Source: Bin87 sp965208015
GTDB lineage: Bacteria > Chloroflexota > Dehalococcoidia > Lucifugimonadales > UBA3495
Direction of reading: 5' to 3'
DNA: 64,000 nucleotides
Assembly (NCBI GenBank): GCA_965208015.1
Contig: OZ242308.1
Coordinates: forward strand, 186,001 to 250,000
Below the pieces are notes generated by a model that searched no databases, had not been told where the DNA came from, and saw only the letters and a list, made by a program, of their open reading frames with translations. Position numbers and translations under genes: made by a program. The first letter of the stretch is position 1. Each line of letters starts with the position of its first letter. This document shows, one piece after another, positions 33,203 to 41,443 of this stretch.

Positions 33203-34268
33203 AGTCCTCCCGGTCAGAGACGCCGGCCTCGGCGAAGGTTGCCATTTCCGCCAGGGTCTTGGCTGCGGCCTCGATGATGGGCATGGCCAAGGCCGCGCCG
33301 GTGCCTTCACCCAGGCGCATGTCCATGTCCAGCAGCGGGGATAGGCCCATGGCCTGCAGCCCGACGTTGTGGCCCGGCTCCACGGAGCGGTGGGCGGCGA
33401 TATAGCGCTGGGCAATGTTCGGGCAGAGCCGCCAGGCGATCAGGGCGGCCGCGCCGCTGATGAACCCGTCGACCACCACGGCGCAGTTGCGCGCGGCCGC
33501 GCCCAGCATGACGCCGGCCAGCACGCCGATCTCGAACCCGCCGACCTTGCTGAGCACGTCCAGTCCGTCCTCGCCGTCGGGTTGGTTGACCTCCAGGGCG
33601 CGGCGGATGGTTGCGATCTTGCCCTCCAGTCCGGCGTCGTCCACGCCGGTGCCCCGGCCGGTGACCGCGGCCACGTCCGCGCCGGTGATAACGGCAGCGA
33701 TGGCAGCGGACGGCGTGGTGTTGCCGATGCCCATGTCGCCACCGGCGATGAGGTTGGCGCCGGCGTCAGCCTGCTCATTGGCGGCGTTGATGCCAATTTC
33801 CAGGCAGCGGATGGCGTCGTCGCGGCTCATGGCGGGGCCGCGGGCGATGTTGCCGGCGCCGTATCCCACCTTGGCGATGGTGAGGCCGGGCTGCGGGTCC
33901 AGGTCCACGGCGACGCCGGCGTCAATGACAGTGATGCTGGCGCCGGCGTGGCGGGCCAGCGCGTTGATGGCCGCGCCGCCGGCCACGAAGTTGAACACCA
34001 TCTGCGGCGTGACCTCAGCGGGGTAGGCGGACACGCCTTCGCTGGCGACGCCATGGTCGCCGGCCACCACGATGACCGCCTTGCCGGTTATTTGGGGGAT
34101 GGGCTGGCCCAATATGCCGGCCAGTTGCACCGACAGGCTCTCCAACCGACCCAGGCTGCCCGGCGGCTTGGTAAGCACTCCCTGGCGGGCCTCGGCGGCT
34201 GCTACGGCCTCGGCGTCCAGCGGCCCGATGGCGGCGATGGTCTGGTCAACCAATGGTGAGATGGGCAT
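33201..34268 (-). CDS. cobT: Nicotinate-nucleotide--dimethylbenzimidazole phosphoribosyltransferase
   Basis: The 355-residue protein is CobT, which makes alpha-ribazole-5'-phosphate from nicotinate mononucleotide and a lower-ligand base. Family blocks are LTKPPGSLGRLESLSVQLAG, VVAGDHGVASEGVSAYPAEV, NFVAGGAAINALAR, GGDMGIGNTTPSAAI, and DMRLGEGTGAALAMPIIEAA with the catalytic Glu. The stop overlaps the end of the MITE-like element by two bases. A CATTCCGG repeat lies just upstream at 34291. Confidence 0.95.
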   Translation of the reverse strand: MPISPLVDQTIAAIGPLDAEAVAAAEARQGVLTKPPGSLGRLESLSVQLAGILGQPIPQITGKAVIVVAGDHGVASEGVSAYPAEVTPQMVFNFVAGGAAINALARHAGASITVIDAGVAVDLDPQPGLTIAKVGYGAGNIARGPAMSRDDAIRCLEIGINAANEQADAGANLIAGGDMGIGNTTPSAAIAAVITGADVAAVTGRGTGVDDAGLEGKIATIRRALEVNQPDGEDGLDVLSKVGGFEIGVLAGVMLGAAARNCAVVVDGFISGAAALIAWRLCPNIAQRYIAAHRSVEPGHNVGLQAMGLSPLLDMDMRLGEGTGAALAMPIIEAAAKTLAEMATFAEAGVSDRED

Positions 34269-34290
34269 GGCGCTTTCCTGCTTGTAGGCA

Positions 34291-34318
34291 CTGGATTCCG
34301 GCTTTCGCCGGAATGACG
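34291..34318. repeat. CATTCCGG-type repeat
   Basis: CTGGATTCCGGCTTTCGCCG continues to GAATGACG, a compact hairpin of the CATTCCGG family. It lies between cobO and cobT. Confidence 0.8.
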
Positions 34319-34346
34319 GTTATGCGGTCAGGATAGTGAAATCAGA

Positions 34347-34916
34347 TCAGAATTCGATGCCCGGCTGGGCCTTGATGCCGGCGTCGTAGGGATGCTTGAC
34401 CACGTTCATCTCGGTGACCAGGTCGGCGTATTCGACCAGGGCCTCGGGCGCGTGGCGGCCGGTGATGATGACGTGCTGCATCTCGGGGCGGGCCTTGAGG
34501 GCGTCGATCACGTCCTCCACGGGCAGCCAGCCGTAGTGCATGGGGTAGGTGAACTCGTCGAGGATCACCAGGTCGTACTCGCCGGCGGCGATGACCTCCT
34601 TGGCGTCCTCCCACAGGTTGCGGGCCAGGTCGGCGCTGGCCTCCAGGTCCTGGGAGCGCCAGGTGAAGCCGTCGCCCATGGCGCGCACGGTGACGCCCAT
34701 CTTTTCGGCGGCGCGCTGCTCGCCGAAGTTGGCGGTGGTGTGCTTGATGAACTGGAGCATCACGACCTTCATGTCGCGGCCCCAGGCCCGCATCAGCACG
34801 CCCATGGCGGCGGTGGTCTTGCCCTTGCCGTTGCCGGTGTTGACGATGACGAGGCCCTTGTTGATGCGGGGGCCGCGAACGGACTGGGGGCCGTGGCGCG
34901 TTTCCTGCGTGGTCAT
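34347..34916 (-). CDS. cobO: Cob(I)yrinic acid a,c-diamide adenosyltransferase
   Basis: The 189-residue protein is of the CobO/BtuR type and transfers the adenosyl group of ATP to cob(I)yrinic acid diamide. It has the P-loop NTGNGKGKTTAAMGVLMRAW, then VMLQFIKHTTANFGEQRAAE, LVILDEFTYPMHYGWLPVED, and VIITGRHAPEALVEYADLVT. GGAG precedes the ATG. It fits the cluster next to CobB/CbiA and two Uma2 genes. Confidence 0.93.
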   Translation of the reverse strand: MTTQETRHGPQSVRGPRINKGLVIVNTGNGKGKTTAAMGVLMRAWGRDMKVVMLQFIKHTTANFGEQRAAEKMGVTVRAMGDGFTWRSQDLEASADLARNLWEDAKEVIAAGEYDLVILDEFTYPMHYGWLPVEDVIDALKARPEMQHVIITGRHAPEALVEYADLVTEMNVVKHPYDAGIKAQPGIEF

Positions 34917-34958
34917 TTGAGCATCACTCCTGTATCGATTGCATCGAGATGATGGGTG

Positions 34959-35642
34959 TCACGGGATGTTGTCGAAGATGCGCTCACGCACGTCGAACGA
35001 GAAGCCGGGCAGCACGTCGCCGCCTTCCAGCGTTTCGGGGTCACCAAGCGCCTCCGGTTCCGCGCCGGGGCGATAGATGGCAACGGTGCGGTTGCGAGGA
35101 TGGATAACCCAGACTAACCGCGCTCCCCCCTCCAGGTAGGCTCGTACTTTGTCCGCAAGCTCTGCCGTCCGGTTGGACGGCGAAACAATCTCGGCGACAA
35201 AATCGGGAACTACAGATGCAAAAGGCGGCGTGCGCGCCTCCGCGGGGAGGGCGTTCCAGCGTTCTTCGGAGATCCAGCTGGCATCCGGGCCGAGAATAGC
35301 TCCGTCGGGCATGACGAAGCGTATCGTAGGGCCGCTGGCAATGCCGCCATAGCCATGCGACCAAACCAATAAGGCCGAGGCCATTTCGAGCTCGAACCAC
35401 GCTCCGGGGATTCCTGTAGGAGGCATTATTTTCAGTTCTCCTTGCGCGGTGATTTCAAACTCTCCCACCGCGTCCTTGTTCCGGCCGGCAAAATCCTCAA
35501 ACCACGTACCCAGTCCGGGGCTGCCCAGCGACAAGCCGAACTCGGACAGCGGTATCAGCACGTAGCCCTGGAAGTCCGAAGGCATGCGAACGGTGAGGGC
35601 TGCTTCCGGCGCCGGACGGGTCTGGGGCTTCAGCGTAGTCAT
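34959..35642 (-). CDS. Uma2 family endonuclease-like protein
   Basis: The 227-residue protein has the Uma2 core: DAVGEFEITAQGELKIMPPT, the acidic GAILGPDASWISEERWNALP, and the catalytic VVPDFVAEIVSPSNRTAELA with GGARLVWVIHPRNRTVAIYR. The C-terminal DVLPGFSFDVRERIFDNIP repeats in the next gene. It is the second member of a tandem pair with the gene at 35667 and shares most blocks with it. It sits between cobO and cobB. Confidence 0.87.
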   Translation of the reverse strand: MTTLKPQTRPAPEAALTVRMPSDFQGYVLIPLSEFGLSLGSPGLGTWFEDFAGRNKDAVGEFEITAQGELKIMPPTGIPGAWFELEMASALLVWSHGYGGIASGPTIRFVMPDGAILGPDASWISEERWNALPAEARTPPFASVVPDFVAEIVSPSNRTAELADKVRAYLEGGARLVWVIHPRNRTVAIYRPGAEPEALGDPETLEGGDVLPGFSFDVRERIFDNIP

Positions 35643-35666
35643 CTTGCGACCTCGGTCAATGCTCGG

Positions 35667-36344
35667 TTACGGGACATTGTCGAAAATGCGCTGGCGCACG
35701 TTGAACGCAAAGCCGGGCAGCACGTCGCCGCCGCCCAGTACATCCGGTTCGTGCAGTATTTCCGGTTCCGCGCCGGGACGGTAGATGGAGACGCGGCGCA
35801 GGCGGGCGTTGATGACCCAGACCAACCGCGCTCCTCCTTCCAGGTAGCGACGCACCTTGTCTTCCAATTCTGGACCACGGTTTGAAGGTGACACTATCTC
35901 GGCGACAAAATCGGGAACGACAGACGCAAAGGGCGGCATGCGCGCCTCTTCCGGCAGCGAGTTCCAGCGTTCATCGGAAATCCAGTATGCGTCCGGACCT
36001 AGCAGAGCGCCGTCGGGCATAACAAAACGCGCGGTTGGGCCGCCGGCAATGCCGCCGTAATCTTCTGACCAGATCACCACACGAGAAGTCAGTCTGGCTT
36101 CAAACCATTCTCCTGGAAATCCCGTAGGGGGCATTATTTTCAGTTCTCCTCGCGCGGTGATTTCGAACTCTCCGACCGCGTCCTTGTTCCGGCCGGCAAA
36201 ATCCTCAAACCATGTATCCAGTCCGGGACTGTCCAGCGACAAGCCGAACTCGGACAGCGGTATGAGAACATAGCCCTGAAAATCAGAGGGCTTTCTCACG
36301 GCGCTCGGCGCTTTGGCAGGAGCCTTGGCTTGGGCAGTGACCAT
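35667..36344 (-). CDS. Uma2 family endonuclease-like protein
   Basis: The 225-residue protein is a close paralogue of the gene at 34959, with shared blocks DFQGYVLIPLSEFGLSLDSP, the FEDFAGRNKDAVGEFEIT block, and VVPDFVAEIVSPSNRGPELE. It starts directly at the base after the cobB stop (TAGATG), with GGAGG within the cobB 3' end, so it is translationally coupled to cobB. This shows that the Uma2 genes are part of the cobalamin transcript. Confidence 0.87.
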   Translation of the reverse strand: MVTAQAKAPAKAPSAVRKPSDFQGYVLIPLSEFGLSLDSPGLDTWFEDFAGRNKDAVGEFEITARGELKIMPPTGFPGEWFEARLTSRVVIWSEDYGGIAGGPTARFVMPDGALLGPDAYWISDERWNSLPEEARMPPFASVVPDFVAEIVSPSNRGPELEDKVRRYLEGGARLVWVINARLRRVSIYRPGAEPEILHEPDVLGGGDVLPGFAFNVRQRIFDNVP

Positions 36345-37721
36345 CTACACACCTCCAGTTGCAGCGGCGCAGGTGTCCACAAACCGCTTGGCCAGGCCGG
36401 GCCGGCTGCCCAGGTGCACGTGAATGTAGGAGGCCCACACGCTGCCGGCGCGGAATCCTTCGGGCCGGCCGGCCTGGTTGACCACCTGGTAGGCGGCGCT
36501 GGCGGCGTCGGGTGGGACCTGGAGGACGGACCAGTGGAACTCGTGGCCGCGCACCTGCTGCCCGGCCGTGAGCAGCGGGCCGTCTCCGCACGCCTGCACC
36601 TCGCGGTAGCCCAGGTGGAGCCGGCGACCCTCCATCGAGGACACCACGGGAATAGCGCCGACCATGGGGTATTGCCGGCCGTCCAGATCGGAAAGGCTGC
36701 GCCCCAGGTACATCAGGCCGCCGCACTCGGCGTACACCGGCAGCCTCCGCGAAACGGCTTGTCGCATCGATTCGATCATGCCAGCGTTGCCGGACAGATC
36801 CGCGGCGAACAGCTCGGGGAACCCGCCGCCCAGGTAGACGCCGCCGATGCCGTCGGGCAGGGACTCGTCGTCCAACGGCGAGAAGGGCACGATTTCCGCG
36901 CCCCAGGCCGCCAGCAGGTCCAGGGAGTCCTGGTAGTAGAACGAGAAGGCCCGATCCTGGGCCACGGCTATGGCGGTGCGGGCTCGTTGCGGCGTCCGCG
37001 GAAAGACGCCATCGGCCGTTGACTTGGGCCGGCCGGCGGTGGCGGCAATGCGGGTGATGGCATCCAGGTCGATGGTCTGCTCGATCTGGGCGTTGAGGGC
37101 GTCGTACCAGTCGTTGAGAACGGTGCCCTCCGCGGTGGGGATGAGGCCCAGGTGACGCTCCGGTTGCACCAGGTCATCGCGGCGAGGGAGCCAACCCACC
37201 ACGGGCAGGCCGGTGGTCGCCTCGATCTGCGGCTGGCAGAACTCCAGGTGCCGCTCGCTGCCCACGCCGTTGAGGATCACGCCGGCGACGCGGAGGTCGG
37301 GGTCGAACTGCTGGTAGCCCAGCACCTCGGCGGCAACGCTGCGGGCCACCTTGCCGGCGTCGGCAATCAGGATCACCGGTGCGTCCAGGAGCTTGGCCAG
37401 TTCGGCCGTGGAGCCATCCTCATCAAGGGACGAGTGGCCGTCGAATACGCCCATGACGCCCTCGACCACGGCGATGTCCGCCGCGCCGGCGGCACGGTGG
37501 AACAGCTCGGAAACCACCGGATGGGGCAGCATCCAGGTGTCGAGATTGCGGGAGGGAACCCCGCAGGCGATGGTGTGATACGAGGGATCGATGTAGTCAG
37601 GGCCGGCCTTGAAGGGCTGGACACGCATGCCGCGGCGGGCCAGCGCACCCATGACGCCGCTGGCAATGGTGGTCTTGCCGACGCCGGAGCGCACGCCGGC
37701 GATGACGATTGCGGATGTCAT
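36345..37721 (-). CDS. cobB: Cobyrinate a,c-diamide synthase
   Basis: The 458-residue glutamine-dependent amidotransferase CobB/CbiA converts cobyrinic acid, or its hydrogenobyrinic form, to the a,c-diamide. It has the P-loop GVRSGVGKTTIASGVMGAL, FKAGPDYIDPSYH, NLDTWMLPH, and EGVMGVFDG in the synthetase part. The C-terminal glutaminase part has the Cys of VYAECGGLMYLGRSLSDLDG and His in GHEFHWSVL. Length is normal. It is the first recognisable cobalamin gene of the cluster. Confidence 0.93.
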   Translation of the reverse strand: MTSAIVIAGVRSGVGKTTIASGVMGALARRGMRVQPFKAGPDYIDPSYHTIACGVPSRNLDTWMLPHPVVSELFHRAAGAADIAVVEGVMGVFDGHSSLDEDGSTAELAKLLDAPVILIADAGKVARSVAAEVLGYQQFDPDLRVAGVILNGVGSERHLEFCQPQIEATTGLPVVGWLPRRDDLVQPERHLGLIPTAEGTVLNDWYDALNAQIEQTIDLDAITRIAATAGRPKSTADGVFPRTPQRARTAIAVAQDRAFSFYYQDSLDLLAAWGAEIVPFSPLDDESLPDGIGGVYLGGGFPELFAADLSGNAGMIESMRQAVSRRLPVYAECGGLMYLGRSLSDLDGRQYPMVGAIPVVSSMEGRRLHLGYREVQACGDGPLLTAGQQVRGHEFHWSVLQVPPDAASAAYQVVNQAGRPEGFRAGSVWASYIHVHLGSRPGLAKRFVDTCAAATGGV

Positions 37722-37764
37722 GTCAGCACCATGTGGTTACTCATGATTACCCAATTTTCTTTTC

Positions 37765-37889
37765 ACATCGATGCACAGGATAGACAGGATTGGATTTACT
37801 GATCTGGATACGTCGCCGCCTTTGATCGTTAGGTAAATCGAACCCCCGGTCGGTATCGGCTGCATCCTGTTTATCCTGTTCATCGATGT
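37765..37889. repeat. CAGGATT-type hairpin repeat, variant copy
   Basis: ACATCGATGCACAGGATAGA at the left and TATCCTGTTCATCGATGT at the right form near-perfect outer arms, with CAGGAT/ATCCTG inside. It is a divergent member of the family at 7878. It lies between the first cluster gene and cobB. Confidence 0.65.
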
Positions 37890-37924
37890 AAGTTCACCCT
37901 GCGCAATGCTGATGGGGCACTGCT

Positions 37925-38365
37925 CTAAGGATGCTCGCCTGCTGAACCGTAGGCGTCGGCGGGCAGGTTGATCTTGCTGGGATACTTGTCCAACAGGGCC
38001 ATGAAGAAGTTGTGCCGCGGCGGGTTGGTGGCGTCGACGTCCGACTTGCGCAGGTAAACCCGCATGGCGGGGTTGCCGTCGCCGTCGCGCATCCACAGCT
38101 GGTACGACGGGAGACCCTGGTCGTTGGTGGTGTGGATGAACTCGGCCTCGCGGATCTTGGACATGTCCAGGTGCATGTGGGTGCCGCCGGGCACCATGAG
38201 GGTCACGATGCGCCCGTCGGGAGTGAATCGCAGGTCGTCGAAATCCATGTAGACCTCGGCGGAGGCGGCGGTGCTTTCCAGCATCACCACCACCTCGTTG
38301 AAACCGATGCCGTCGACCCCGTCGCGGCATTCTTCGAGTATCTCGCGGAGCATGACGTCGCTCAT
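37925..38365 (-). CDS. Uncharacterised first gene of the cobalamin cluster
   Basis: The 146-residue soluble protein lies directly downstream of the cobalamin riboswitch and its terminator. Blocks such as GGTHMHLDMSKIREAEFIHT and GNPAMRVYLRK vaguely recall ChuX/HutX heme-utilisation proteins, which have HxH plus a late F-K-V-Y-L block. I hold this loosely. AGAGGTGACTGC precedes the ATG at 38365; an upstream TTG at 38380 is less likely. A role in corrinoid or tetrapyrrole handling is suggested by position. Confidence 0.5.
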   Translation of the reverse strand: MSDVMLREILEECRDGVDGIGFNEVVVMLESTAASAEVYMDFDDLRFTPDGRIVTLMVPGGTHMHLDMSKIREAEFIHTTNDQGLPSYQLWMRDGDGNPAMRVYLRKSDVDATNPPRHNFFMALLDKYPSKINLPADAYGSAGEHP

Positions 38366-38554
38366 GCAGTCACCTCTCAATTGGCGTGGCTCCCCTGGGG
38401 GTTAGACTGGCGTTATGGGTTTACGGACGCGCGGGTCGATTATCACCCAGCGGCGTCGGCAAGGCAAATAGACGGAAGCGCGCCCCGACGGGCCAATGGA
38501 GGAGGAATCGGCCCGCCGGAGCAGCGCAGGGGAGTAGTCATTCGCTGCTGCAAC

Positions 38555-38584
38555 AAAAAACCCGACTGCACTTGTGCGGTCGGG
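38555..38584 (-). terminator. Rho-independent terminator of the cobalamin riboswitch
   Basis: On the minus strand ACCCGACCGCAC, then AA, then GTGCAGTCGGGT form a stem with one mismatch and are followed by TTTTTT. It lies about 90 bases after the riboswitch core and about 190 bases before the first gene start. This is the expected place for a transcriptional off-switch. Confidence 0.8.
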
Positions 38585-38669
38585 TGACGGAGCCTGCGGC
38601 TGGGGAACCGGTCCTGCTATGGATACACCGGGATTCCGCCCACTCGTTCCACGAAGTGCAGCTGGAACA

Positions 38670-38892
38670 CACCTGCTGGCAGGCCTCCTGGCTGATGGCT
38701 GATAGCGACGCCCCTCCGCCTTCCCACCCGCTTAGCGCGGGCAGTGGCTCGCTGGTCACATGAGCGACTAGCATGGGAGGACGTCTCGCCAATTACAGTG
38801 GCGGGACCGCACCGGATTCACACCGGATTTCCTTTTCAGCCCGTCGTGCGCAGAGTGGTTGGGCGCGCTACTGACGGACCACCGGCAGGCGT
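38670..38892 (-). promoter_or_regulatory. Cobalamin riboswitch
   Basis: On the minus strand the conserved core GGTGTGAATCCGGTGCGGTC is followed by CCGCCACTGTAA, and about 100 bases later by AGCCAGGAGGCCTGCC, the typical 3' conserved box (usually AGCCAGGAGACCTGCC). The 5' part contains the CCGGTGGTCC paired region. It would bind adenosylcobalamin or another cobalamin and favour the downstream terminator. It controls the minus-strand run from 38365 to about 28177. Confidence 0.93.
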
Positions 38893-38916
38893 TTTGGTTC
38901 GGTTGTTAATGATGGT

Positions 38917-38945
38917 AGGTTAGCAGGCGACGCGGGCGGAGTCAA
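38917..38945 (-). promoter_or_regulatory. Candidate promoter of the riboswitch transcript
   Basis: On the minus strand TTGACT (38945-38940) and TAACCT (38922-38917) are 17 bases apart. The -35 box is good and the -10 box is weak. The start would be just before the riboswitch 5' end, which supports it. Confidence 0.45.
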
Positions 38946-38981
38946 ACCGCGGGCGGGCGTGGGCAGGGCAATCGCACCATA

Positions 38982-39087
38982 CCCGTCATTCCGGCGAAAG
39001 CCGGAATCCAGTACCCGAATTGGTCAGTTGCGTCTTCGGATCGCTTGTATTTTGACGTATGGACTCCGGCTTTCGCCGGAGTGACGC
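38982..39087. repeat. Two CATTCCGG-type repeats
   Basis: A hairpin CATTCCGGCGAAAGCCGGAA lies at about 38987-39006 and a second copy CTCCGGCTTTCGCCGGAG at 39064-39081. They sit between the riboswitch promoter and the Uma2 gene at 39133. Confidence 0.8.
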
Positions 39088-39132
39088 CGTTGTAATTTCA
39101 TGTGCGATTGCCCTGCGGGAGTGGGCAGCGCT

Positions 39133-39876
39133 TCAGGGCTCCGGAGCGTCCGCTGCCGGCCCACCCGCGCGCAGCCGGCGAATTTCAGCTTCCAACTCCC
39201 GCGTCCGGGTTTCGGCAGTTTCGGCGCGGGCCTCGGCGGTTTCGGCGCGGGCTCGTTCCGATTGAAAGGTCGGGATGTGCTCTCCGGTGTCCGGGTCGTA
39301 CAGCCCCAGGACGCCGTCTTCCACCCGCAGGTTCAGGTTCAGCGCGGCGCTGTGCCCCTCGAACGCACCGGGGCTTACCTCGCGCGCCTCGATCTCTTCG
39401 TACCGGTCGTCCACCAGCCGGTAGCCTTTCAGGACGAACCCGTAGAACTCGCCCACGCTGTCGAACAGCCAGTACTCGCCTACCTGCAACCGCTCGTAGT
39501 AATCCTTCTTCACTCCCCGGTCGAAATTGGCGGAGTGCCGGGAGGCCACCTCCAGGATGAAGTCCGGCGGCTTGCCCTGCTCGCTGATCATGTAGCCGTT
39601 GCGGGCCAGGTAGGCCGCGGGGTCAACGTCGAAGGCCACCAGCAGGTCGGGGTAGCGGCAGTCGTTGGCGTCGAAGTACGGGCCGAGGATAACGTAGCGT
39701 TCGCCCGTGACCAGAGTGGTGTCGTGGTTGCCCAGGTATTGAGACAGATGATGGGTATGGCCGGGCTCGTGGAGGTGCTGCACCGAGGTCATGTCGTCGG
39801 GATGCTTCTCCGGGATGTCGGGCAGGCGGAAGAAGGGCGGGGTCGCCGCCGGCTGGGCGGGTCGAGTGGTGGTCAT
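39133..39876 (-). CDS. Uma2 family protein with C-terminal coiled coil
   Basis: The 247-residue protein has an N-terminal DMTSVQHLHEPGHTHHLSQY block, then a GERYVILGPYFDANDCRYPD block and a PPDFILEVASRHSANFDRGV block with the putative E-x-A and Lys of the nuclease fold. The C-terminal 45 residues, with ERARAETAEARAETAETRTR, form a coiled coil. A similar protein lies at 56894. GAGG precedes the ATG at 39876; the frame extends to 39948. It is upstream of the riboswitch on the same strand and not part of that transcript. Confidence 0.8.
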   Translation of the reverse strand: MTTTRPAQPAATPPFFRLPDIPEKHPDDMTSVQHLHEPGHTHHLSQYLGNHDTTLVTGERYVILGPYFDANDCRYPDLLVAFDVDPAAYLARNGYMISEQGKPPDFILEVASRHSANFDRGVKKDYYERLQVGEYWLFDSVGEFYGFVLKGYRLVDDRYEEIEAREVSPGAFEGHSAALNLNLRVEDGVLGLYDPDTGEHIPTFQSERARAETAEARAETAETRTRELEAEIRRLRAGGPAADAPEP

Positions 39877-39986
39877 GCTGAACCTCGTCGGGCGACACAA
39901 GCGTGGTTGAGCGTCGGTGCAGCATTGCGGCCGCGCCGGTGGAGCCAATCATACACTGCTGCGGTCGACGCAGCAGTGTCAATCCG

Positions 39987-40997
39987 TCAGTACTCCAGCA
40001 TCATCCGCTGCAACTCGGCATGGTCCTGGGTCTGCGTCAGGCCCAGCATAAGCAGGATGCGGGCCTTCTTGGGGTGCAGGTTGTCGGCCACGATGTAGCC
40101 CTCGTCGGTGAACCGGCGAGTCTGGACGACGCGGCCGGTGCCTACGTGGGTGGACAGCACCACGGGGATGCCGGCGGCCTGGGCATCTTTCAGGCCGGCC
40201 ATGAAGGTGGACGGCGAACCGCCGCTGCCCAGGCCGGCGGCCACGATGCCGTCCACGCCGTCCGCGACCAGGGCGTCGATGACCGTGCTGCCGGCGCCGG
40301 CGTAGCCGTAGGCGATGTCCACCCGGGGCAGCTCGTCGATTGCCGACACGTCGAACTCCGAATCGGCGGTGTGCCGACGCTCGGGCCGGCGGTAGTACAC
40401 AACCTGGCCGTCGGCGTCGGCGTAGCCCAGGAAACCCATGTGGCCGGACTGGAAGGTCTCGACCCGGTAGGAGTCGGTCTTGGTCACGTCCCGAGCCGAC
40501 TGGATCTCGTTGTTGAGGACCACCAGCGCGCCGCGTCCGGCGGACTGGGGCGCGGCGGCGATGCGCACGGCGTCCAGCAGGTTGTTGTCGGCGTCGGTGC
40601 CCATGGCCGACGGCGGGCGCATGGCTCCGGTCACGGCCACCGGCCGGCGGTCCCGCACGGTGAGGTTGAGGAAGTAGGCCGTCTCCTCCAGCGTGGCGGT
40701 GCCGTGGGTCACGGCGGCGCCGGCTGCGTCGGGGTCGGCGGCGAACTGCTCGTTGATTCGGTTGGCCAGGGCGAGCCAGTGAGGCGGGTACACCTCGGTG
40801 CTGCCCACGTTGATGACCTGCTCCGGTATCACCTCGGCCAGTTCGTTGGCCTCCGGGACCCGGGCCAGCATCTCCTGGATGGTCAGTTGCCGACCCAGGT
40901 AGCTGTAGTTGGAGAAATCGGTGCGAGATTCTCCCACGAATGAGATGGTGCCGCCCGTGCCAAACAGATACACGCGGCGCGTCGGTTCGTATGTCAT
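39987..40997 (-). CDS. Asparaginase-family protein with altered active site
   Basis: The 336-residue protein aligns end to end with type II L-asparaginases. It has VYLFGTGGTISFVGES, VGSTEVYPPHW, the THGTATLEETAYFLNLTV block, and GAMRPPSAMGTDADNNLLDA. The Lys in SARDVTKTDS is kept, and the C-terminal LNPQKARVLLQLALTQT-like region appears as LHPKKARILLMLGLTQTQD. The catalytic pair usually reads THGTDT. Here the Asp corresponding to D90 of E. coli AnsB is Ala101. Thr14, Thr100 and Lys173 are kept. Activity on Asn is therefore uncertain. No signal peptide is seen. A partial duplicate lies at 43515-43963. Confidence 0.8.
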   Translation of the reverse strand: MTYEPTRRVYLFGTGGTISFVGESRTDFSNYSYLGRQLTIQEMLARVPEANELAEVIPEQVINVGSTEVYPPHWLALANRINEQFAADPDAAGAAVTHGTATLEETAYFLNLTVRDRRPVAVTGAMRPPSAMGTDADNNLLDAVRIAAAPQSAGRGALVVLNNEIQSARDVTKTDSYRVETFQSGHMGFLGYADADGQVVYYRRPERRHTADSEFDVSAIDELPRVDIAYGYAGAGSTVIDALVADGVDGIVAAGLGSGGSPSTFMAGLKDAQAAGIPVVLSTHVGTGRVVQTRRFTDEGYIVADNLHPKKARILLMLGLTQTQDHAELQRMMLEY

Positions 40998-41106
40998 CGG
41001 AATACCCCCTTGTCGACCAGCAGGATGAAAATGCCATTCTACGCCGGCCGCTGCTCGCGCGTATCCGGTTTGTCATTGCGAACGACCAGACGGTGCCGCG
41101 GAGCGA

Positions 41107-41137
41107 TTGGCAAGTTGCGCCCCTTCCCTGCTATCAT
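41107..41137 (+). promoter_or_regulatory. Copy of the mod promoter upstream of the VapBC-like pair
   Basis: TTGGCA (41107-41112) and TATCAT (41132-41137), with TGC before the -10, match the promoter-like element before the mod gene at 44080-44110 in sequence and spacing (19 bases). It lies 98 bases before the antitoxin ATG. Confidence 0.45.
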
Positions 41138-41167
41138 CCTCACCGACCATACCCTGGAGCTGTCCAG

Positions 41168-41251
41168 ATGCCCATGCTGGATTTCAAGGGCAAGCAGCGC
41201 ATCCGCGTCCGGCGCCGTCATAGGAGGCAGTATTATGAGCAAGGAGAATAG
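41168..41251 (+). pseudogene. Truncated copy 1 of the mod 5' end
   Basis: The frame begins MPMLDFKGKQ, nearly the same as the start of the Mod protein (MPTLDFKGKQ), and diverges after residue 10. It ends after 27 codons inside the antitoxin gene start. The core CTGGATTTCAAGGGCAAGCA (41177-41196) recurs at 41887 and 44150. Confidence 0.7.
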
Positions 41252-41441
41252 GGAAGGATTTGATGAAGGCGCAATGGAGCGGACCGATCCGGATGCTGAC
41301 GAAATGGTTCGCCTGAAAGAGCGGCTTGAAGAATTGCGCGCCGAAGGGGTTTTGTCCGGAGCCGCCGGGCCGCGCAAGCCAATGAAGCCGGTAGCGTACC
41401 GACCCGGCGCACTGAAAAGATTTCAAGATGAACGAGGCTAG
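41235..41441 (+). CDS. Antitoxin-like protein of a PIN-domain pair
   Basis: The 68-residue, highly charged protein has a VRLKERLEELRAEGVLSGAA segment. Its stop is two bases before the start of the PIN-domain gene. GGAGG at 41223 precedes its ATG. Such small charged proteins upstream of PIN toxins are usually antitoxins. No DNA-binding motif (AbrB or ribbon-helix-helix) was recognised, so the call rests on position. Confidence 0.6.
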   Translation: MSKENREGFDEGAMERTDPDADEMVRLKERLEELRAEGVLSGAAGPRKPMKPVAYRPGALKRFQDERG

Positions 41442-41443
41442 GG

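Noticed and set aside
39133..39876. Membership in the riboswitch operon
   Set aside because: The gene is upstream of the riboswitch on the same strand, so it is not in the controlled transcript.
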